Shown in pieces: positions 1 to 6,792 of a stretch of 10,653 nucleotides of DNA. Every line of letters starts with the position of its first letter. Within the stretch, counting starts at the first letter, position 1. A program made the position numbers and the translations under genes. The stretch comes from JBBQSU01 sp038234815 (GTDB lineage: Bacteria; Planctomycetota; Phycisphaerae; Tepidisphaerales; Tepidisphaeraceae): NCBI GenBank assembly GCA_038234815.1, contig JBBQSU010000115.1:1-10653 (forward strand). Reading direction: 5' to 3'. The notes beneath the pieces are model-generated. The model ran no database searches. It was not told the origin of the DNA and saw nothing but the letters and a program-made list of their open reading frames with translations.

Positions 1-237
1 ATCTGGACCGAGCCTGCCGGCGGCACCACCCTGGCGGCGACGATCAAGCTGATTGAATCGGGCCGTATTCCCCGCGACGAAAGCATCGTCATCAGTATCA
101 CCGGCAATGGCCTGAAAACCCTGGAGGTGGTGCAGGATGAACTGCCGTATCCCGAGGTGATTGACCCAAAGATCGAGGAATTTGATAAACTACTGGACCG
201 GCCCACCCAGGTGCCAGCGGACTTGGCAAGGGTTTGA
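1..237 (+). CDS. thrC: Threonine synthase, C-terminal fragment (5' end outside window)
   Basis: Reading frame 1 is open from the first base to a TGA at 235-237 and gives the last 78 residues of the protein. It contains EPAGGTTLAA near the start and the ITGNGLKT segment at about residues 34-41, both typical of the C-terminal part of PLP-dependent (fold type II) threonine synthases. The enzyme converts O-phosphohomoserine to threonine in the cytoplasm. The catalytic lysine and most of the PLP site lie upstream and cannot be checked. The next gene starts 21 bases downstream on the same strand, and a CysO-like sulfur carrier plus a NIL protein follow. A related fold-type-II enzyme that uses O-phosphohomoserine for another reaction therefore cannot be excluded from this fragment alone. 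Confidence 0.85.
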   Translation: MWTEPAGGTTLAATIKLIESGRIPRDESIVISITGNGLKTLEVVQDELPYPEVIDPKIEEFDKLLDRPTQVPADLARV

Positions 238-258
238 GCCGGAAAGGGAGCAGATTCC

Positions 259-1293
259 ATGATCGATCGTTGCGGGCTTGTGCGGTGTGTGTTGATCGGG
301 TTGCTGCTGGGTGTATCGGCGCAGGCGGCGGAAAAAAAGCCGCTGGAACCCAAACCCAAGTCGGTCGCCAATCCAAGCAATGCAGGCACCGTGACTAAGC
401 CAGGCACAACCGCCGATGTCGGGAAAAAAGAAACCACCGACAGCAATAAGGCCGCTACGGAAAAGGCGAAGGCCGCGGTCGCGGAGTTAACGAAGGCGTT
501 CCGGGACTTTGCCAAGAAACCCAGTGGGTCGAAGCTTTCGAGCAAGGCAGAATATTTTTCGGCCGCGCAAGACGAGCCGACAGTCGATGCGCTCTGGAAC
601 ACGATGCAGCGGCCGGTGTCGTCGGATCCATTGCTCGATGCCTACGTCCGGTGGCAATTGACCAGCGGGCTGCCGGAAAAAGTGGACGCGTCGCATGGGC
701 GATATTTGCTCGGCGCCTTGCAGACCGCGCCGCTGCCCTATCGACGATTTGGCACCGACCCGCAGGAGCGGAGGCAATTCGAGTCTCGGCTGCACGGCAT
801 CAAGCAGGAGCAGGAAGGGGAAGTAAAAGATGAACTCGGCCGACTCCGGGCGACCGTCGACCTGGCCAACGACATCGTGATTGGCCTGCGTGACGCGCTG
901 CTGACTCGCCTGCCGCGGAGTTACGAGGCGTTTTCGATGGTGCTGGGAGAAGCCAGGGTACGCGTGGACGTTGGGGTGCCGGTCGGTGGGCTGATGAAGA
1001 ATTTCGCGGATTCCGTACATGACTGGGTGGCGCTCGACAGCCCCAATCCCGGCCAGCTTGAGGCCGTCGGCGACATGCTTGGCAAGGCCAAGGATTATCA
1101 AGGGAAGGTCGATGTACTGCGGGAGGTGGTTTGGAACGACAAGGAGCTGGCAATGAAGCTGAAGGTGGAGAAGGAGGGGCTGGACAAAAAGCGTCTGGAG
1201 ACGGCGATCAAGGAAATCAAGCAGGCGATTGCCAACCCCGATCAAAACCAGTTCAAGTTTAAGGACAATGGCGCGGCGTCAAAGAAAAAATAA
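259..1293 (+). CDS. Secreted hypothetical protein, Lys/Pro-rich linker then helical domain
   Basis: I do not recognise this 344-residue protein. The ATG at 259 is preceded by AAAGGGAG (243-250) at 8-base spacing, which supports the start. Residues 1-23 look like a Sec signal peptide: basic residues, a hydrophobic core (VLIGLLLGVS) and a possible cleavage site after AQA. No lipobox cysteine is placed for lipidation. Residues 24-68 are a low-complexity Lys/Pro/Thr/Ala stretch, probably a disordered linker. The rest is charged and predicted mainly helical, with no catalytic motif that I can identify. The protein ends in a very basic tail (KKK). It sits between thrC and the sulfur-carrier gene, 21 and 19 bases from its neighbours, so it is probably co-transcribed. 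A functional link to the cytoplasmic neighbours is not evident, because this protein should be exported. Confidence 0.8.
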   Translation: MIDRCGLVRCVLIGLLLGVSAQAAEKKPLEPKPKSVANPSNAGTVTKPGTTADVGKKETTDSNKAATEKAKAAVAELTKAFRDFAKKPSGSKLSSKAEYFSAAQDEPTVDALWNTMQRPVSSDPLLDAYVRWQLTSGLPEKVDASHGRYLLGALQTAPLPYRRFGTDPQERRQFESRLHGIKQEQEGEVKDELGRLRATVDLANDIVIGLRDALLTRLPRSYEAFSMVLGEARVRVDVGVPVGGLMKNFADSVHDWVALDSPNPGQLEAVGDMLGKAKDYQGKVDVLREVVWNDKELAMKLKVEKEGLDKKRLETAIKEIKQAIANPDQNQFKFKDNGAASKKK

Positions 1294-1312
1294 CTAAAAA
1301 AAGGAACGCAAC

Positions 1313-1591
1313 ATGGCGATCAAAGTAAGAATTCCATCTCCATTAAGGCAATATACCAACGGCGCCGACGCGCTGGACGTGCCCGGCCAGACGGTCGGCG
1401 AGGTTCTCAACGGCCTCAAAGCCCAGGCCGCGGGGATCGAAACCAGGTTGTTCAAAACCCCCACGCAACTCAATCGTTTCGTCAATGTGTATGTCAACGA
1501 CGAAGACATCCGCTTCCTGAAAAACCTGGAAACCCCGGTAAAGGAAGGGGATCAACTCAGCCTCGTCCCCGCCATAGCCGGCGGCCGCTGA
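1313..1591 (+). CDS. CysO/HcyS-like ubiquitin-fold sulfur-carrier protein (ThiS/MoaD family)
   Basis: This is a 92-residue beta-grasp protein of the ThiS/MoaD superfamily. These small carriers are adenylated at a C-terminal Gly-Gly by an E1-like (MoeB/ThiF) enzyme and converted to a thiocarboxylate that donates sulfur. The core motif FVNVYVNDEDIRF (about residues 56-68) is nearly the same as I recall in Mycobacterium tuberculosis CysO, the sulfur donor for cysteine synthesis by CysM. The end reads AIAGGR, so the diglycine (90-91) is followed by one extra arginine. That tail would block adenylation unless removed. A JAMM-type metalloprotease (Mec/HcyD family) does this job for the Wolinella carrier HcyS, which has a C-terminal alanine. 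An AAGGAA ribosome site lies 9 bases before the ATG. The NIL-domain gene follows after 11 bases. The family is certain; the pathway (homocysteine, cysteine or cofactor) is inferred from context. Confidence 0.88.
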   Translation: MAIKVRIPSPLRQYTNGADALDVPGQTVGEVLNGLKAQAAGIETRLFKTPTQLNRFVNVYVNDEDIRFLKNLETPVKEGDQLSLVPAIAGGR

Positions 1592-1602
1592 AGGAGTCCG
1601 CT

Positions 1603-1860
1603 ATGGCGCAACCCTTTTCCAAGCGTTGCTGGTTGACCTTCCCCACGCGCACGCAGGTGGAGCAGCCGGTGATCTGGCGTATGAGCCGGAAGTTTCCCGA
1701 GGTGAGTTTCGACATCCGCCAAGCCAGCGTGCAGAACGAAATCGGCATCATGGCTGTCCTGCTCACCGGCCCACAGCACGACGTAACCGCCGCCATCGCC
1801 TTCCTCCGCAGGCAGGGCGTGACCGTGGAGCCGATCGAGATGAGCGTGGTGGAAGGGTAG
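1603..1860 (+). CDS. Stand-alone NIL-domain protein
   Basis: This 85-residue protein corresponds over nearly its whole length to the NIL domain, a small ferredoxin-like alpha/beta fold. The domain was first described at the C-terminus of the methionine importer ATPase MetN and is also found fused to ferredoxin domains in proteins needed for homocysteine formation in some anaerobes. Recognisable parts are the opening strand (RCWLTFPTRT), the central FDIRQASVQNEIGIMAV (about residues 37-53) and the closing AAIAFLRRQGVTVEPIE. There are no cysteine clusters, so no Fe-S domain is attached. The ATG is preceded by AAGGAG (1592-1597), directly after the stop of the sulfur-carrier gene, which indicates tight translational linkage. 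The domain likely binds a methionine-pathway or sulfur-containing ligand, or acts as a partner of the carrier; the exact role is unknown. Confidence 0.82.
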   Translation: MAQPFSKRCWLTFPTRTQVEQPVIWRMSRKFPEVSFDIRQASVQNEIGIMAVLLTGPQHDVTAAIAFLRRQGVTVEPIEMSVVEG

Positions 1861-2002
1861 CCTCTGGCTCGACGTTGCCAACCTGCTCAAGCGTGATCTG
1901 CCTGCGGCCATGCGCGCAATCCAAGCCGGCACCGCCTCCCCGGTGCAGATTTCGTTGAAAACCTTCGCGCCGGCTAAACCCAAACGGTCTTTTGTTCGAT
2001 AA
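1844..2002 (+). other. Open frame with coding-like composition, no start codon (possible frameshifted tail or gene remnant)
   Basis: In the +1 frame relative to the NIL gene, codons run open from 1844 to a TAA at 2000-2002 (52 codons). Many third positions are G or C, as in the neighbouring genes. The product reads as an ordinary protein segment, for example LWLDVANLLKRDLPAAMRA followed by a basic end (KPKRSFVR). The first in-frame ATG is only at 1910, with no clear ribosome site, and the frame overlaps the end of the NIL gene. It could be the decayed end of a lost gene, a C-terminal extension reached by a frameshift near 1846-1857, or chance. I see no recognised domain. Confidence 0.25.
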
Positions 2003-2179
2003 TCCCAACACACGAGAGTTGCCAATGCCGCAGGGCACTGCTATTGTCGGGACACGCGGATTGTTTCTTCCGCACCTCGTAAGCGTCATTTCGGCCGTAT
2101 CGTTTGCTGCCCCGGACTGTTACGATTGTTTTCCTAGTGGTTCTCCTTCAGGAGTTGTGAGCCTCTTTTGGTTCTGTTT
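1861..2179. other. Intergenic region between NIL gene and rnr (319 bases)
   Basis: The first 140 bases hold the start-less open frame noted at 1844-2002. The remaining ~175 bases are less GC-rich at the 3' end and form the leader of the RNase R gene. GTTACGATTG at 2119-2128 could include a -10-like TACGAT, but no convincing -35 box is at the usual distance. CTCC-TTCA-GGAG at 2143-2154 is a very small inverted repeat that contains the only good Shine-Dalgarno match. I see no strong rho-independent terminator (stem plus T-run) after the NIL gene and no RNA gene. Confidence 0.5.
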
Positions 2180-4522
2180 ATGTCTGATTCCATTCATTCT
2201 CGCATCCTTTCCCATCTTCAGTCCCCAGCCTACCAGCCGCAGCAGCCGCGAAAGTTGGCTAGAGAGCTGAACGTTCAGGAAGATACCGAGTATCACGCCT
2301 TCCGTAACGCGCTGCGCGAGTTGATGCACCAGGGCCGCCTGGTGCTGGGGGCTTCGGGTTCAATCGTCCTGCCGGGCAACAAGGCCAGCGGGGACGAGTT
2401 CACCGGCACTTATCGCCACAACAAGCGAGGCTTCGGTTTCGTGGTTCCGCGTGATCCGGCATCGCACGAAGATCTGTATATTCCTGAGGGCGCCAATGCC
2501 GGCGCCCTCACCGGCGACATCGTTCGAGCCAAGATTGTGACAAGGGGACAACGCGACGGCCGCGCGTTCCACAATGGCCGGGTGGTGGAGATCATCGAGC
2601 GCACCCAGAAGCGGTTCGTCGGCTCGCTGCTCAAGAACGCCGACCAGTGGATGGTGCTGCCCGATGGCAACATGCTGACCGAGCCGATTCTCACCCCCGA
2701 CGCGGCCTCGCGGCACATCAAACCCGGCACCAAGGTCGTCGTCGAACTCACCAGCTATCCCGAGAACGGCCAGCGAGCCAAGGGCGTCATTACCGAAGTG
2801 CTGGGCGAGGCCGGGGAGAAGGACGTTGACCTGAAGGGCGTCATCGTTCAGTTCAATTTGCCCGAACAATTCCCCGATGCGGTCAAGGACCAGGCCCGGG
2901 AGAGCGTTGATCGTTTTGATCCCGAAACCGAGCGCGGCGTGCGCGTCGATCTGACCGACCAACTCGTCTGCACCATCGACCCCGACGACGCCAAGGACTA
3001 TGACGACGCCATCAGCCTTCGGCGGCTTGACGGCGGGAACTGGCAGCTTGGTGTTCACATCGCCGACGTGTCGCATTTCGTGCCGGCGGATTCTCCGCTC
3101 GATCAGGAAGCCCGCCTGCGCGGTAACAGCGTTTACTTCCCCGGGTTCGTCATTCCCATGCTGCCGGAAATTCTCAGCAACGGCGTGTGCAGCCTGCAGG
3201 AAGGCGTTCCGCGGTTGTGCAAAAGCGCGTTCATTACCTACGACCAGAACGCCCGGCCGATCAGCACGAAGTTTGCCAATACGGTCATCAGCAGTGCCAA
3301 TCGGCTCCGCTATCGAGAGGCCCAGGCCATTCTCGACCGCGCCGAGACGATTCCTCATCCCGACGGCGACAAGACGATCGCCGACTACGATCCTGCCGTC
3401 GTTGAACTGCTGCATCAGATGAACGCATTGGCCCGGCAATTGCAAAAGCGGCGGCTTGCGCAGGGACAACTGGTGCTGGACCTGCCTGAAGTGGACTTGG
3501 TTTTGGACGATGAAGGCAAAGTGATCGACGCGCGCCCGGAAGACCAGAGCTTCACCCACACGCTCATCGAGATGTTTATGGTGGAGGCCAATGAAGCGGT
3601 CGCGCGCCTGCTTGATTCCCAAAATCTTAGCTTTCTTCGCCGAACGCATCCCGAGCCGGATTTGCAGGATTCAGAGCGCCTGCGCCAGTTCGTGCAGGTC
3701 GCGGGGTTCACCCTTCCCAAGCAACTCGATCGCAAGGCGCTTCAGTCGCTTCTGGCCAAGGTTCGCGGAAAGCCCGAGGGCTTCGCTATCAGCCTGGCGG
3801 TGCTCAAAAGTCTTACGCGCGCCGAATACTCCCCCAAGGTGATAGGCCATTATGCTCTGGCCAGCGAGCATTACTGCCACTTTACATCGCCGATCCGCCG
3901 ATATGCCGACCTGACCATTCATCGCCTGCTCGATGCCTACTTCGCGTCGCGCGAATCGACTGCCGCCAAGCGGGCAAAAGTCGATCCGGACGACGTGCCG
4001 AGTTACGACGACCTGGTCGAACTTGGCCGGCATCTCAGCTTCACCGAACGCCGTGCCGACGACGCGGAAAAGGAACTCCGCAAGATCAAGATTCTGGAAC
4101 TGATGAAACAGCACGTTGGGGAGGACTTCCCCGGAGTCATCACCGGTATCACCAATTTCGGTGTATTCGTGCAGCTACAGACCTATCTAAACGACGGTGT
4201 GGTGCGCTACGAGGACTTGTTCGACGACTGGTGGGACGTGGACGACCGCGCGGGCGTGGTCCGCGGGCAACGCACGGGCATTAAGCTGGGTATCGGCGAC
4301 GTGGTGACGGCGAGAATCGTAAGGGTGGACGTGGCCCGGCGCGAGTTGGACCTGGCCATCGTCAAACTCCCCAATGGGACCGAACCGAAACTTGGTCCGA
4401 AAAAGCCCGAAAAACCCGGCAAACCCGGGAAGCAAGGCAAGCCCGCACAGCGGAACAAAGTCGCACATCGGAAAAGCGGTGGGGAATCGCGCCGGCAAAG
4501 AAAGCCCGGAAAACAGCGGTAA
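2180..4522 (+). CDS. rnr: Ribonuclease R (3'-5' exoribonuclease, RNB/VacB family)
   Basis: RNase R degrades structured RNA processively from the 3' end in mRNA turnover and rRNA quality control. From the ATG the protein has 780 residues (E. coli RNase R is about 813). The order of parts is an N-terminal winged-helix-like region (about 1-65), cold-shock-type OB domains (about 70-225), the RNB catalytic domain (about 245-575), an S1 domain (about 646-727) and a basic Lys/Pro/Gly-rich tail (about 731-780). The RNB signature CTIDPDDAKDYDDAI has Asp at 267, 273, 275 and 276, the same spacing as the metal-binding aspartates of E. coli RNase R (272, 278, 280, 281), so it should be active. HYCHFTSPIRRYADL is a further family motif. 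The start is uncertain: AGGAG (2150-2154) lies 25 bases before this ATG but 13 before an in-frame TTG at 2168, which would add four residues. The gene appears monocistronic. Confidence 0.95.
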   Translation: MSDSIHSRILSHLQSPAYQPQQPRKLARELNVQEDTEYHAFRNALRELMHQGRLVLGASGSIVLPGNKASGDEFTGTYRHNKRGFGFVVPRDPASHEDLYIPEGANAGALTGDIVRAKIVTRGQRDGRAFHNGRVVEIIERTQKRFVGSLLKNADQWMVLPDGNMLTEPILTPDAASRHIKPGTKVVVELTSYPENGQRAKGVITEVLGEAGEKDVDLKGVIVQFNLPEQFPDAVKDQARESVDRFDPETERGVRVDLTDQLVCTIDPDDAKDYDDAISLRRLDGGNWQLGVHIADVSHFVPADSPLDQEARLRGNSVYFPGFVIPMLPEILSNGVCSLQEGVPRLCKSAFITYDQNARPISTKFANTVISSANRLRYREAQAILDRAETIPHPDGDKTIADYDPAVVELLHQMNALARQLQKRRLAQGQLVLDLPEVDLVLDDEGKVIDARPEDQSFTHTLIEMFMVEANEAVARLLDSQNLSFLRRTHPEPDLQDSERLRQFVQVAGFTLPKQLDRKALQSLLAKVRGKPEGFAISLAVLKSLTRAEYSPKVIGHYALASEHYCHFTSPIRRYADLTIHRLLDAYFASRESTAAKRAKVDPDDVPSYDDLVELGRHLSFTERRADDAEKELRKIKILELMKQHVGEDFPGVITGITNFGVFVQLQTYLNDGVVRYEDLFDDWWDVDDRAGVVRGQRTGIKLGIGDVVTARIVRVDVARRELDLAIVKLPNGTEPKLGPKKPEKPGKPGKQGKPAQRNKVAHRKSGGESRRQRKPGKQR

Positions 4523-4535
4523 ACAATCGAGGGGG

Positions 4536-6578
4536 TTATACAGGCACCAACACTTGCGCGCTCCGGTTGGGCAGATAGATCTGGATGCTCTGATCGCGGC
4601 CGTACATGGGCACGGGCTGCTTCCAGTACGTGACTTCCCGGGCCAATCGTCCGAAGCCGCCGAATTCGGCGCGATCCGTGTCCAGCGCCACGCGGTAGTC
4701 GCGGGCGTCGGGCACGGGGATGCGCAGGTCCGTATACGATTCGGTGGGATGGAAGTTGAACGCAAAGACCAAGCGGCCTCTTCGGAAGACCATCTGCCGC
4801 GTGTCGGCGTGCATCGCCAGTTGCTCGATGAACTGATCGTTGAGTAAATTGAATTGCTCGTCCAGTTGCAGCATCGCCCGATCAAAGTCCTGCAAACCCT
4901 TGTATCGCAAATAATCGGCATCGCCCGCCGACCACTGCCTGCGGGCAAACTGATACGAATACCCATTGCCTTCCCGCGGAAAATCTACCCAATCGGGATG
5001 CCCGAATTCATTGCCCATGAACGTTAAATACCCCTCGCCTGCCAAGGCAAAGGTAATCAGCCGAATCATCTTGTGCAGGGCGATCCCGCGATCGATAACC
5101 AGGCTTTGGCTACCCTTGTCCATCTTAAAATACATGTCCTTGTCCATCAGCCAGAACGCGATCGTCTTGTCGCCCACCAGCGCCTGGTCGTGGCTTTCGG
5201 CATAGCCGATGTGCTTCTCACTGAATCGGCGATTCAGCAGCGTGTGATACAACTGGGCCAGGTCCCAATCCTCATCACGTTTTTCCTTCAGTGTCTTGAT
5301 CCAGTAATCGGGCACACCCATCGTCAGGCGATAATCAAACCCCAGCCCGCCTTCGGATACCGGCCTTGCCATACCCACTATCCCGCTCATGTCTTCGGCG
5401 ATGGTGATGACCTCGGGATTGATCGCATGAACCAGCTCGTTGGCCAGTTGGAGATAGGCGAGTGCGTCAGGATCGACATTGGCACCGAAATACTGGTCAT
5501 AGCTGGTAAAGGATTTGCCCAAACCGTGATCGAGGTACAACATGCTGGTCACGCCGTCAAAACGAAAACCGTCGAAATGATATTCCTCCAGCCAATAGCG
5601 CAAATTGCTGAGCAAAAACCGCTGGACTTCAAACTTGCCGTAGTCAAACAGCAGCGAATCCCAGGCGGTGTGATACCCGCGCGGACCGTCATGGAAATAC
5701 TGATAGCTGGTGCCGTCAAACCGGCCGAGGCCTTCGAGAAGATTCTTGACCGCATGGCTGTGGACCACATCCAGTAGCACACGAATGCCCATGCCGTGCG
5801 CGGTATCGATCAGATGTTTCAGTTCTTCGGGCGTGCCAAAACGTGAGGAGACGGCGAAGAAGTTGCTGACGTGATAGCCGAACGACCCGTAATAGGGATG
5901 TTCCATCACCGCCATTAGTTGGACAGCATTATACCCCAGCCGGCTGGCCCGCGGGAGAATATTGCGAGTAAATTCGTCAAACGACCCCACGCGGGGTTCT
6001 TCCGTGGCCATGCCCACATGGGATTCATAAATGCGCAACCCGCGATTGAGTTTGGGCAGGGTATTTTTGAAGGCAAAAGGTTCGGGCGGGTTCCAATACA
6101 CGCCGGTGAAGTTGCGGGTCTGGTTATCCTGCACCACCCGCCGGATATACGCGGGGATGCGGTCCATCGCGCCTTCCTCGGTGATGACATGCACCTTCAC
6201 CTGGCTGCCATGCACCAGCGACGTGGCAAACTTCTCGTCCGGTAAGAAAAGGCCCCAGACCCCAAATTCGTCGCGCACCATCGGGTGGCCATAGCGGTTC
6301 CATCCGTTGAAATCGCCAATCAACCGGAGTTGCAGCGCGTTGGGTGCCCACTCCCGATACCACACCCCCGGTTTGCCGTGAAATTCCCCTCGATTAAAGC
6401 CGAAATAGTGGTGCCCCTGGCTGATAGACCCGAGAAGCCCGCCGGCAGAATCGATCTTTGCGCGCGCTCGCTGCAGATACTCAAACCGCTGGCGAAGCTG
6501 CTGGGCAAACGGCGCCAGCCAGGAGTCATTTTTCATCAATCCGGTGCCGTCAGAAGTGTAGGGTTGCGTGGCAGCCAT
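4536..6578 (-). CDS. glgB: 1,4-alpha-glucan branching enzyme, eukaryote-type (GH13)
   Basis: The 680-residue cytoplasmic enzyme cleaves alpha-1,4 glucan chains and rejoins them by alpha-1,6 bonds, making glycogen branches. Its N-terminus (DSWLAPFAQQLRQRFEY, about 19-35) and the segment through GHHYFGF and WAPNALQLRLIGDFNGWN (CBM48) resemble eukaryotic GBE1 more than the long bacterial GlgB with its extra N-terminal module. The catalytic GH13 barrel (about 180-560) has the nucleophile Asp341 in GFRFDGVTS, the acid/base Glu395 in TIAEDMSG, and His463-Asp464 in AESHDQALVGDKT, with spacings that fit the family. An all-beta C-terminal domain follows. The ATG at 6576-6578 has only a weak upstream GGA; an internal Met just before KNDSW is an alternative start. 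The 3' end lies 13 bases from the convergent rnr stop. No other glycogen gene is in the window. Confidence 0.95.
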   Translation of the reverse strand: MAATQPYTSDGTGLMKNDSWLAPFAQQLRQRFEYLQRARAKIDSAGGLLGSISQGHHYFGFNRGEFHGKPGVWYREWAPNALQLRLIGDFNGWNRYGHPMVRDEFGVWGLFLPDEKFATSLVHGSQVKVHVITEEGAMDRIPAYIRRVVQDNQTRNFTGVYWNPPEPFAFKNTLPKLNRGLRIYESHVGMATEEPRVGSFDEFTRNILPRASRLGYNAVQLMAVMEHPYYGSFGYHVSNFFAVSSRFGTPEELKHLIDTAHGMGIRVLLDVVHSHAVKNLLEGLGRFDGTSYQYFHDGPRGYHTAWDSLLFDYGKFEVQRFLLSNLRYWLEEYHFDGFRFDGVTSMLYLDHGLGKSFTSYDQYFGANVDPDALAYLQLANELVHAINPEVITIAEDMSGIVGMARPVSEGGLGFDYRLTMGVPDYWIKTLKEKRDEDWDLAQLYHTLLNRRFSEKHIGYAESHDQALVGDKTIAFWLMDKDMYFKMDKGSQSLVIDRGIALHKMIRLITFALAGEGYLTFMGNEFGHPDWVDFPREGNGYSYQFARRQWSAGDADYLRYKGLQDFDRAMLQLDEQFNLLNDQFIEQLAMHADTRQMVFRRGRLVFAFNFHPTESYTDLRIPVPDARDYRVALDTDRAEFGGFGRLAREVTYWKQPVPMYGRDQSIQIYLPNRSAQVLVPV

Positions 6579-6792
6579 GCCGTGTTTGTATCCATTTTTC
6601 GAGGGATAGCCATAGTGGAATGCCCGAAGAACACGGGTGCATTAATGCGCAACACGTCGCTCGGTATCGTCACGAAGTTTCTGGGAGATGCCGTCCGGCA
6701 GGTCGATGTGGCTTATTGATTGCAACTGATTCGTTACGATTGCGCTATCAATTGGCCAAGCCCAAGGGATTGCCGGTACAATTTCCCGCGTC
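6579..6792. promoter_or_regulatory. Divergent intergenic region between glgB and the ABC importer operon
   Basis: These 214 bases separate two genes that point away from each other, so promoters for both should lie here. GTTACGATTG at 6733-6742, 50 bases before the ATPase start, contains a -10-like TACGAT and matches a 10-mer upstream of rnr (2119-2128). A -35 box is not convincing (TTATTG at 6713-6718, 16-base spacing). A perfect palindrome lies at 6639-6648. I cannot place a promoter for glgB with confidence. The region is assigned from gene arrangement rather than from strong motifs. Confidence 0.45.
6639..6648. repeat. Perfect 10-base palindrome GCATTAATGC
   Basis: GCATTAATGC equals its own reverse complement and sits between the divergent glgB and importer genes, about 60 bases from the glgB start and 145 from the ATPase start. 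Symmetric AT-centred sites of this kind can be dimeric regulator operators, but a single copy is weak evidence and no regulator gene is present. Confidence 0.3.

Noticed and set aside
487..1245. 252-codon open frame on the - strand opposite the secreted hypothetical protein
   Set aside because: The + frame has a signal peptide, a good ribosome site and operon spacing; the - frame has no recognisable domain.
1552..2025. 157-codon - frame across the NIL gene and the following gap
   Set aside because: It is antisense to the NIL gene, which has clear family motifs, and its product is not recognisable.
1992..2270. 92-codon + frame upstream of and overlapping rnr
   Set aside because: It overlaps the start of rnr in another frame, has a biased Ser/Phe/Pro composition and no ribosome site of note.
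2360..3649. Long 429-codon open frame on the - strand within rnr
   Set aside because: It is antisense to a frame with complete RNase R motifs; the translation shows no domain and is explained by the GC-rich codon pattern of rnr.
4400..4450. Repeated AAACCCGG-like units near the end of rnr
   Set aside because: They encode the Lys-Pro-Gly repeats of the basic tail; such low-complexity tails are usual in RNase R and no separate DNA element is needed.
5073..5777. 234-codon + frame within glgB
   Set aside because: It lies antisense to the catalytic domain of the branching enzyme, where all active-site motifs are on the - strand.
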